From assembly GCF_000168715.1 (NCBI RefSeq), contig NZ_AASE01000004.1, positions 88,676-152,675 on the forward strand: a DNA stretch of 64,000 nucleotides. The letters are read 5' to 3'. A program made the translations under genes and the position numbers. The stretch is from Chlorobium ferrooxidans DSM 13031 (GTDB taxonomy: Bacteria > Bacteroidota > Chlorobiia > Chlorobiales > Chlorobiaceae). Below are positions 27,649 to 34,873 of this stretch, one piece after another (positions within the stretch are counted from its first letter, which is position 1; every line of letters begins with the position of its first letter). The notes under the pieces were generated by a model. That model had not been told where the DNA came from. It saw nothing but the letters and a program-made list of their open reading frames with translations, and did no database searches.

Positions 27649-28056
27649 ATGAAACAGTCGGTACACTCACTCAAGTTGTTCGGACTCTATATGAATCTGC
27701 TTGGCGCAGCCCTTATCGTGGTACCGAATCTCCTGCTCTCACTCTTCGGGATAGCGCCGACCTCGGAGGTCTGGGTCCGGGTTGCGGGCGTTCTTGTTTT
27801 CAATCTCGGTATCTACTACCGCTTTGCCCTGAAAAATCCTGACAAAGCCTTTATTCAGGCCTCGATTTATGCCCGAATGTTTGTACTGGCTGCATTTATT
27901 GCCTTTATTCTCTTCGGGTTCGCCACTCCCGTTTTTCTGCTCTTTGGTGCTGTAGATGCTGCCGGAGCGCTCTGGACCTGGATAGCCCTGAGAGGAGAAG
28001 AGAGAGAAGAAAGTGGACTCAGTGGACAGGGAAATGGTGGACAGAAGTGGACGTAG
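27649..28056 (+). CDS. small integral membrane protein, unknown function
   Basis: 135 residues with about four hydrophobic segments (LYMNLLGAALIVVPNLLLSLFGI, VWVRVAGVLVFNLGIYYRFAL, MFVLAAFIAFILFGF, PVFLLFGAVDAAGALWTWIAL). No family is recognised with confidence. It follows the metalloprotease by 19 bp and might be co-transcribed. The final 15 or so residues (ESGLSGQGNGGQKWT) are encoded by a GTGGACnnn repeat array, so the natural C-terminus may have been replaced or extended by repeat DNA. Confidence 0.65.
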   Translation: MKQSVHSLKLFGLYMNLLGAALIVVPNLLLSLFGIAPTSEVWVRVAGVLVFNLGIYYRFALKNPDKAFIQASIYARMFVLAAFIAFILFGFATPVFLLFGAVDAAGALWTWIALRGEEREESGLSGQGNGGQKWT

Positions 28057-28064
28057 TGGAGAGG
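28013..28064. repeat. 9-bp-type repeat array, GTGGACnnn units
   Basis: GTGGACTCA, GTGGACAGG, GTGGACAGA and GTGGACGTA, then a diverged GTGGAGAGG, are spaced every 9 bp apart from short insertions. On the other strand the core reads GTCCAC. It covers the 3' end and stop codon of the membrane protein gene. Confidence 0.8.
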
Positions 28065-28335
28065 ATTGAAACGATTTTGAGTTTTTGAATGACGAGGAAG
28101 ATTATTGACCACGAAACACACGAAATCTCACAAAAAGAAGAGGTTGAAAAATTTTTAATGCTTGATTTTGGATTAAAAACAAGATAGTAAGGGCTTTTTT
28201 CTTAAAACGGCAGAGATGTCTCTCTTTGTTCGACATGACACCTTGCAGCGCGATTCCTGATTGTAAATTATTTTTCGTCCTTGTAGTCCCTGATATCCTT
28301 ATTGTCCTTGCTTATTTTATCAGTTTCATGCTCTT
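28057..28335. repeat. intergenic repeat block upstream of sbcD-like gene
   Basis: No gene. It holds ACCACGAAACACACGAAA (28108-28125) and a four-unit 9-bp array GTCCTTGTA, GTCCCTGAT, ATCCTTATT, GTCCTTGCT at 28277-28312. Both elements recur, in the same order and strand, in the gap after the sbcD-like gene. Confidence 0.7.
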
Positions 28336-29595
28336 ATGACCATCCGCTTTATCCATACGGCTGACCTTCATCTCGGCAAAACCTATCGAACCGCATCCGC
28401 CGAGTCTCTGCGGTATGAAGATTTTTTTGTCATGCTTGATTCCATTGTGAAGCATGCCATTGATGAAGCTGTTGATTTTGTCCTGATTGCGGGTGACCTT
28501 TTCCACACCGGTCAGATACTCCCGCGCACCTTCGCCCGCACCATCGAGAGCCTTCAGCCCCTGAAGGAGGCCTCTATACCCTGTATTGCAGTTGAAGGAA
28601 ACCATGACTGGATCCATCGCCGTGAGAGCATCTCCTGGATGGAGGCGCTCTCGGAGATGGGCTATATCCGCCTTCTTCGACCATCCCGGACCGAATCGGG
28701 CGGATACCGGTTTGAACCCTTCAGGAGTGAAGAGGGGATCGGAGGCTACATCGAAATAAAGGGGTTACATATCTACGGGCTCGGTTATATCGGTACACAG
28801 GCGGGCAGCCATGTTGAGCGTATCTGTGAATCGATTGCCACAACCGGAAATATCCTTCTCTTTCATGTCGGTATCTGGAGCTACTCTCCGGTGGAAATCG
28901 GCAACATGAAGCCCGAAGAGGCGCTGCCGCTCTCGGCAAAATTTGATTATGTCGCTCTTGGTCATGGACACAAGCCCTATGTTGTCGAGCGTGCTGATGG
29001 TCAGCCCTATGCCTATAATCCGGGCTCCCCTGAGTGTGTGAACTTCGGTGAAGAGCGGTTCGACAAGGGATATTACCTTGTTACCGTCGATGAAGGCATC
29101 TATCGGCACGAATTCCGTCAAACCTCTCCCCGGCCTATGATGGTGACCACCATCAATCTGGATGGAGCTGAAAATGCAGATGAAGCGCTTCGGCGTCTTT
29201 CAGAAGCGATACGCCCGAAACTTTTCAGGGGAGTTGATGACCGCAAGCTGCTTCTTGAGCTGAAATTGACCGGACGGGTCCGTTTTCATCCTTTTGAGCT
29301 TGGCAGGGAGCGGTTGCGCCTTCTGCTTGATGAACTCTGTCACCCTCTGCATGTCGAGATTAAAAACCATCTCTCACTCTTCACCAGGGAGGGAGGTCAG
29401 GAGCGGGAGCAGAAACATCTGGGGGAGATTGAAAAAGAGGTGGTTCGGGAGTTGATCACTGCCCGAAGCGAGTTCAAGGGAAGAGAGGAGGAGCTGCTCA
29501 GGCTTGCTCTTGCCATCAGGGATCAGGTAATGAAGGGGGAGTGTGAGGGGGACGATCTTCTTGGTATGCTCACGGCACCACAAAATCATCAATAA
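28336..29595 (+). CDS. SbcD/Mre11-like DNA repair exonuclease subunit
   Basis: A calcineurin-like phosphoesterase with the full set of metal motifs: TADLHLG (DxH), IAGDLFHTG (GDLF), EGNHDWIH (GNHD), LLFHVGI and LGHGHKPYVV (GHxH). The 419 residues match Mre11/SbcD nucleases. The C-terminal part (after about 290) is divergent from E. coli SbcD. With the Rad50/SbcC-like gene starting 212 bp downstream it should form an Mre11-Rad50-type complex that processes DNA ends and hairpins. Gene symbol withheld because this is a divergent subfamily. Confidence 0.9.
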   Translation: MTIRFIHTADLHLGKTYRTASAESLRYEDFFVMLDSIVKHAIDEAVDFVLIAGDLFHTGQILPRTFARTIESLQPLKEASIPCIAVEGNHDWIHRRESISWMEALSEMGYIRLLRPSRTESGGYRFEPFRSEEGIGGYIEIKGLHIYGLGYIGTQAGSHVERICESIATTGNILLFHVGIWSYSPVEIGNMKPEEALPLSAKFDYVALGHGHKPYVVERADGQPYAYNPGSPECVNFGEERFDKGYYLVTVDEGIYRHEFRQTSPRPMMVTTINLDGAENADEALRRLSEAIRPKLFRGVDDRKLLLELKLTGRVRFHPFELGRERLRLLLDELCHPLHVEIKNHLSLFTREGGQEREQKHLGEIEKEVVRELITARSEFKGREEELLRLALAIRDQVMKGECEGDDLLGMLTAPQNHQ

Positions 29596-29807
29596 AAGAT
29601 ATGGGCACCTCTATTAATTGTCGTGAGCGGTTTGAAGATTTTTGAACCACGAAACAGACGAAATTACAAGAAATTATGCACAAAAAAACCATCAAGCTGT
29701 TCTTTTCGTCCTTGTAGTCCCTACAGTCCTTGTTGTCCTTGTTCTCTTTTCAGAGCACCGCCCAACGAAGCAATCAAATCGCGGAATAAATTAATAGAGA
29801 TGCCAAG
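29596..29807. repeat. intergenic repeat block between sbcD-like and sbcC-like genes
   Basis: It contains ACCACGAAACAGACGAAA (29646-29663) followed by the 9-bp array GTCCTTGTA, GTCCCTACA, GTCCTTGTT, GTCCTTGTT at 29708-29743. This is a shorter version of the block before sbcD. No gene is seen. Confidence 0.75.
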
Positions 29808-32249
29808 ATGCAGATACTTTCCATACATCTCACTGACATAAAATCACATCGTGATACGGAACTCTCTTTTTCGTCAGGGATCAATGTGCTGTCGGGAGCA
29901 AACGGATCAGGCAAGAGTACCGTTTTTGAAGCGATAGGCTATGCGCTGTTTGGTGTCGATGCCCGTGACTTCGTCTCCAATGTTGATCGTTTCATTTCAA
30001 TAGGTTCGAAAAGGGGAAGAATTTCAGTCACCTTCAAAAGTGATGATGGCCGGGAGTGGCAGGTGAGCAGAACGGTAGGCCCCGCATCAAAATGGCTGCT
30101 GGCAGAACGCAAGGGCGACACCTTTGAAGTTGAGGAACATTCGGGGATTGCCGAGACCGAAACCCGTATTGCCCAGCTGCTCGGGCTTCTCAATGGACGT
30201 TCTCTTTCCGAGCAGTTCAAGCTGGTTATCGGTCCCTTCCAGAACGATTTTCTCGGTCCTTTCATTATCCGTCAACCGACAAAACGCCAGGAGGCGTTCG
30301 ATGAGATTCTTGGTATCGATACCTGGAGAAAAACGTACAAAGGAACTGCCTCGCTGCTTGCGCTTGTGCAGGAGAAGGTGAAAATTCTTGAGGTAGAGGT
30401 TGAGGGGCTTGAAGGTGTAGTGGCAATTCTTCCGGAAAAAGAGGCGGAGTTTGCTGCTACAGGAGCGCATGTTGAAGTGCAACAGCGTGTTTTGGCCGAA
30501 AGGAGTGCGGCGCTCTTTGATCTTGAAGCTCTCCTGAAAGATTTTGAGAGCAGGCAAAAGAGCATAACCACACTCGCCACTCAAATTCAGCTTCTTGAGG
30601 GGCGTATCCGGGACGGAGGGGAGAAGATCGCCACCCAGAAGCAGCGAGTCGATGAGGCGCTTCATGCCTTTGCTCTTGTTGAGGCCTCCCGATCAGGCAA
30701 GGAGTCCTTTGAGCAGGCCGAAGAGCAGCTGAGCGAACTTCGTAACATGGAGCTGATGCGAAGGGCGATTGAGCAGGATATTGCCAAGCTGGAGGTAAAA
30801 GCCCGCCTGCTCTCACAAGCGCTTGATCATGAAGAGCAGGAGATCGCAAAGGTTGATCGGGAGCAGGCGCTTGAAGATCGTCTTATTGGACAGACAAGGG
30901 AGGATATTCTGCTCAATAGCGCAAGCTTCACTGCTGCAGAGCAGCTTCAGGAGCGACGAAATGCAGCTGACCGGCTCAGGGCAGAGCGCTCGCTCCTGGA
31001 AGGCCGACGTATTGCCCTTGTTGAGGGAGAGGATACTCTGGCGGAAGGAATCTGCCCTTTCTTTCAGGAGCAGTGCCTGAATGTTGCCGGTCTTGCACCG
31101 GCTGATCACTTTTCCATGAAAATCGGCGATCTCGACCGGGCTATGGCCGATTTTGACCGCCGGATCGGTGATGCCGCCCGAAAGGTCGCGGAGGCTGAAG
31201 ATGCTGAAAAGGAGCAGCATGCAAACCGGGTACGGTTACAGGAACTTGACCGCCGGGCTGCCGCCCTTGAGGAGGGGCGCCGCAGAAATCATGAACGGTT
31301 TGAACGGCTTGAAGCCAGCAGGGAGGAACACTCCCGGGTGGCTGCGGAGGCGGCTCTCCGGCAGAACGATCTCCAGCGGTTCTCCTCTCTTGATGCAGAA
31401 ATCGAAAGATGTGAAGGGGAGCGAAAGCGGTTTCAGGCTGATCGTGACACCTATACCGCACAGCTCAAAGATGCCCTTGATCTTGATAATCGGCGTCAAA
31501 CGCTTGGCCTGTGGGAGCGGGGACTCCGGGATTTGCAGCAGGAGCTTGCTGCATTTACCGATGAGCTTGCAGAGCTGCGTTTGCACTATGAAGCAGCAAA
31601 ACCTCAAGAGCTGCATGCCGCAAAAGAGCAGCTTCTCATTGATGTGGCAACCTCTCGCCAGCAGATTGAGGAGAGCGGAAGAACCCTTGAACGACTCGGC
31701 AAAGAGATTGATGAGCTCAAGAAGCATCAGCTTGTGATGGCAGAAAAGCGGGTGTTGATCAGCACATTCCAGGAAAAAGAGCGGCTGGTCAGGTTTTTGC
31801 GAAACCAGGTATTCCGGAGTGTCTCGGCGCAGCTGTCCGACCGGTTTCGGGAGGAGATAACTCTTCATGCCGATCGTATTTACCGAACCATTGCCGAGTC
31901 TGATGAAGAGCTCTGCTGGGGAGATAACTATCAGATAATCCTTCGGGATATGGATGCCGGTGTTCTCCGGGAGCGAAGCGATGACCAGTTGTCCGGCGGG
32001 CAGACCATGAGCGCCGTCGTTGCTCTTCGGCTTGCGCTTCTCCAGACGATAGGGGCAAGAGTTGCATTTTTTGATGAACCGACCTCCAACCTTGATCTAT
32101 CCCGCCGCGAGAACCTTGCAAAGGCTTTTCGCGCCATTGAAGTTGGTCGTGAAGAGGTGACTGAACATTGGTATGATCAGCTCTTTCTCATCAGTCACGA
32201 TGTGGCGTTCACTGAAATTACCAATCAGATGATACCGATCGGTGAGTGA
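29808..32249 (+). CDS. SbcC/Rad50-like SMC-family ATPase
   Basis: The ATPase partner of the upstream nuclease. Walker A GANGSGKSTVFEAIGYALFG is at the N-terminus. The C-terminal lobe has signature LSGGQTMSAVVALRLALLQ and Walker B VAFFDEPTSNLDLSRR. Between them lie two long coiled coils (residues about 170-410 and 430-690). The apex has Cys416 and Cys423 in CPFFQEQC, a C-x6-C arrangement instead of the usual CxxC zinc hook. At 813 residues it is shorter than E. coli SbcC (about 1050), so the arms are shorter. It is convergent with the CcdA-like gene. Confidence 0.9.
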   Translation: MQILSIHLTDIKSHRDTELSFSSGINVLSGANGSGKSTVFEAIGYALFGVDARDFVSNVDRFISIGSKRGRISVTFKSDDGREWQVSRTVGPASKWLLAERKGDTFEVEEHSGIAETETRIAQLLGLLNGRSLSEQFKLVIGPFQNDFLGPFIIRQPTKRQEAFDEILGIDTWRKTYKGTASLLALVQEKVKILEVEVEGLEGVVAILPEKEAEFAATGAHVEVQQRVLAERSAALFDLEALLKDFESRQKSITTLATQIQLLEGRIRDGGEKIATQKQRVDEALHAFALVEASRSGKESFEQAEEQLSELRNMELMRRAIEQDIAKLEVKARLLSQALDHEEQEIAKVDREQALEDRLIGQTREDILLNSASFTAAEQLQERRNAADRLRAERSLLEGRRIALVEGEDTLAEGICPFFQEQCLNVAGLAPADHFSMKIGDLDRAMADFDRRIGDAARKVAEAEDAEKEQHANRVRLQELDRRAAALEEGRRRNHERFERLEASREEHSRVAAEAALRQNDLQRFSSLDAEIERCEGERKRFQADRDTYTAQLKDALDLDNRRQTLGLWERGLRDLQQELAAFTDELAELRLHYEAAKPQELHAAKEQLLIDVATSRQQIEESGRTLERLGKEIDELKKHQLVMAEKRVLISTFQEKERLVRFLRNQVFRSVSAQLSDRFREEITLHADRIYRTIAESDEELCWGDNYQIILRDMDAGVLRERSDDQLSGGQTMSAVVALRLALLQTIGARVAFFDEPTSNLDLSRRENLAKAFRAIEVGREEVTEHWYDQLFLISHDVAFTEITNQMIPIGE

Positions 32250-32299
32250 GGGGTTGCACGTCTCTATTCAATGTACCAACGCATCGAAACAAGGCACAG

Positions 32300-33016
32300 T
32301 TATCCCTGCGTGAGGGCCGTGTAGAGAAAATAGAGTCCTGTACCGAGCAGCACAAGTCCGAAGAACCGCTTTACCTGCTTTATCGATCCTGAACCGGAGG
32401 TCCAGTTCAGGTAGCGCTGTACCAGATGAGTCATTGTGCCGGCAGCAGCGATTACTGCGGCGTGACCGATACCAAAGGCGGCAATCAGCAGCACAGCTTC
32501 AAGCCAGCTCTTTGCCCCGATGGTGAAGACAACCCCGAGCACCGGGGCAAGAAAGGCGAAGGTGCAGGGGCCGAGTCCGATACCGAAGAGAAGTCCGAGG
32601 AGAAAAGCGCCCCGCAATCCTCCGCGCGGTTCATCTGCCAGTGGAATCCTTTTCCACTTCAAGGGGAGCAGCTCCATGAGGTAGAGCCCCATCAGCATAA
32701 AGAGAAGGGCAATAACATAGTTACCCCAATTGCCGGTATCTCCGAGCATCATGCCCATTGACGCGGTTATCAACCCGATCAAGGCAATGGTGAAGAGCGT
32801 GCCAACAGCAAAAGAGAGGGCAAGCCAGAGTGACCGCTTTGTTTTTATCTCCCCGTGACTGCTTATATAACCGATGATCAAAGGGATTCCCGAAAGATGG
32901 CAGGGGCTGAGCAGTACACTCAGTACCCCCCAGATGAACGAGGCGAAAAGCGCGAGGCCGTAACTTTTCTCGAGGGCAAACGTAAGTTCTGAAAAGAGAG
33001 TTTCAACCATGGTCAC
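32300..33016 (-). CDS. CcdA/DsbD-type thiol-disulfide transmembrane transporter
   Basis: A polytopic protein of 238 residues with six hydrophobic segments. FIWGVLSVLLSPCHLSGIPLIIGYIS contains the conserved Pro-Cys of CcdA helix 1. FGIGLGPCTFAFLAPVLGVVF carries the second membrane cysteine. Such proteins move reducing equivalents from cytoplasmic thioredoxin to periplasmic thiols, for cytochrome c assembly or disulfide repair. The minus-strand thioredoxin gene 115 bp upstream is the likely partner. Confidence 0.9.
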   Translation of the reverse strand: MTMVETLFSELTFALEKSYGLALFASFIWGVLSVLLSPCHLSGIPLIIGYISSHGEIKTKRSLWLALSFAVGTLFTIALIGLITASMGMMLGDTGNWGNYVIALLFMLMGLYLMELLPLKWKRIPLADEPRGGLRGAFLLGLLFGIGLGPCTFAFLAPVLGVVFTIGAKSWLEAVLLIAAFGIGHAAVIAAAGTMTHLVQRYLNWTSGSGSIKQVKRFFGLVLLGTGLYFLYTALTQG

Positions 33017-33130
33017 CCCTTTTAAGTTGTTCCGCGCTTTGGTTACGTCGTTGGTCGATACTTGAAACCCTCTCCCGGCCCTGACTTTGTCGGGAGAGCG
33101 CTACCAATATTGAGGTGCCACCATCTCTCT

Positions 33131-33601
33131 TCAATTGGAGGTCAGCGGTTTCAATCCCTGTTTTTCAAGAAGCTGATTGATCGATGCTTCCGGAAAAAAA
33201 CCCGAATGACGGAAAAACTCCTTTCCGCTACTGTCGAGAAAAACCTGTGTAGGGATTATCCGAATGGCATACTGTTTGGCGTACGGGTGATTTTCTGTTT
33301 TCCAGACGTCATAAAAGATGATTTTGAGCTGTGCACCGTATCGCGCCTGAACGGCCTCCATTACCGGCTGCATTTTTCGGCAGGGGATGCATTTTATGGA
33401 GCCGAGTTCAATAAAGGTGACCTGTGCCGGTGATGAGGAGCTGATTGCATACTCCCGGGGTTTGGTCCGGCTTTCAGTGGCGGCAGTGCTCCGGTTTTCT
33501 GCAAAAGCAGGAGCTGAAAAAAGAAAAAGGCAGAATCCTCCGAGCAAAGCGTACATGGTAAAAGCTTTTCGGGTGTATCCTTTGTTGCGGTCAACATACA
33601 T
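33131..33601 (-). CDS. periplasmic thioredoxin-fold protein
   Basis: A signal peptide (MYALLGGFCLFLFSAPAFA, cleavage at AFA-EN) is followed by a thioredoxin domain: VTFIELGSIKCIPCRKMQPVMEAVQARYG with the redox motif CIPC, FYDVWKTENHPYAKQYAIRIIPTQVFLDSSGKEFFRHSGF with the cis-proline in IIPTQ. The start may be the second methionine, at 33556. It is upstream of the CcdA-like gene on the same strand, so it probably receives electrons from it to keep periplasmic thiols reduced. Confidence 0.88.
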   Translation of the reverse strand: MYVDRNKGYTRKAFTMYALLGGFCLFLFSAPAFAENRSTAATESRTKPREYAISSSSPAQVTFIELGSIKCIPCRKMQPVMEAVQARYGAQLKIIFYDVWKTENHPYAKQYAIRIIPTQVFLDSSGKEFFRHSGFFPEASINQLLEKQGLKPLTSN

Positions 33602-33787
33602 GGCATCTCTTGTCTTGGCGTTATCATCAGGGGTCTTGATTGGCCCCTCTTCTCCTTCAAAAATTGCAATACAATCAGCTATCTATATCTCTCCTCTGCA
33701 ATGATGAGGTTGTGCCGAGAGAGGAACAGCGTGACCGTTCTCGGTTGCAGCAAGAGTGAGGGGATTTGATCCAGCAGGGTATCATCA

Positions 33788-34378
33788 TTAATAGTACATC
33801 ACGGCGTAGTAAAGGTTTTTTTTGATCTCGTTAATGACAAACTGGTAACTTTTTTTGTTTTTCCACCAGACAAACGGGCGCCACCACTCCGGCTTTGTTG
33901 AAACAAGAATGAACCTTTTTGAGCTGCCTTTAAACGCCTTGCTCCATGTCTGGTGAAGCCGAAGCATGTGAGGCGGATCGCTGACGACAATGGCACTCTT
34001 CCACCCTTTTTTCTCCATGGTGTCCGCAGCATTTACAGCCTCTTCCCATGTTGTCGTCGATTGCGTGTCCACCCTGATTGCTTTTTTTGGCACGCCAAGC
34101 TTTATCATACGCCGTTCACGCCAGTTGGGATGAGCCGGACGATAAAAGCGTTCATCTATTCCGGTCAGGATAACATGCGAGGCATATCCTGAATTGTAGA
34201 GTTCAGCACCTTTACGGACACGGAGGCCACTGTCTCCTCCAAGCACAATGATAACATCTGTTTTTTCAGGATTGCCGGCATAGAGTGATACCAGAAAGCC
34301 GAGAGTTAAAAATATGGCAGAAGCGGCACCGCAAACAGAAAGAAGAGCAAAGAGTGTCAGTTTTAGAAAGAGTTTCAT
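33788..34378 (-). CDS. DUF218 (YdcF/SanA/ElyC-like) envelope protein
   Basis: 196 residues. An N-terminal hydrophobic anchor (FALLSVCGAASAIFLTLGFLVSLYA) is followed by the DUF218 core TDVIIVLGGDSGLRVRKGAELYNSGYASHVILTG, STTTWEEAVNAADTMEKKGWKSAIVVSDPPHMLRL. Family members affect peptidoglycan, undecaprenyl carrier or vancomycin resistance phenotypes, but the reaction is not settled. The frame opens at 34486. ATG 34378 (MKLFLKLTLF) is chosen because it begins the signal anchor. Confidence 0.85.
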   Translation of the reverse strand: MKLFLKLTLFALLSVCGAASAIFLTLGFLVSLYAGNPEKTDVIIVLGGDSGLRVRKGAELYNSGYASHVILTGIDERFYRPAHPNWRERRMIKLGVPKKAIRVDTQSTTTWEEAVNAADTMEKKGWKSAIVVSDPPHMLRLHQTWSKAFKGSSKRFILVSTKPEWWRPFVWWKNKKSYQFVINEIKKNLYYAVMYY

Positions 34379-34873
34379 GGAATGGAGTGCGGGTTTTTTT
34401 GTCCTGCCAGGCAGATGCCTGATTATTTGGCAAATGATCACGTATCGTGACTCAGCAGCATGGCTTTTCAGCGCTTTCTGAACCAATAATAATCATTTTT
34501 TGAAATCTTGCCTCAGAATGGCTGATTGGTGACCGCAATAACTTGAAGGCGAGCTGAATAGTATTTCAAATGAGGTATATGGTTTCAGGGCCGAATGATT
34601 TTCTTTCAATCCGCCTTGTCCGAATTGAAATTCGGAAATATTTTACTCAATTTCGGTATATTGTTGAGACAGGGTATGCTCTGAAACGCCTATGTTCTTT
34701 GGTTATAATGTATTGATTAGTCTCAGTAACTCTTTTTGCGGGTTAGCGCTTCCAGAAGTAAAGTTACCTTCTCATCCTTTTTTGATACTTTATCGGTACT
34801 TTTTTTTTAACAACATGGTATTGTTATCCGATATTATGCTCTGAAAGCTGATGCATCGCCGCCTGATTTCAGG
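34379..34873. other. divergent intergenic region between ElyC-like gene and histidine kinase
   Basis: No gene supported. It is AT-rich toward the kinase, with a TATAAT hexamer at 34704-34709 and a nine-T run near 34800, so it probably carries the promoters of both divergent genes. Confidence 0.4.

Noticed and set aside
30087..30665. 192-codon minus-strand frame inside the sbcC-like gene
   Set aside because: Antisense to a well-supported ATPase reading frame with Walker motifs.
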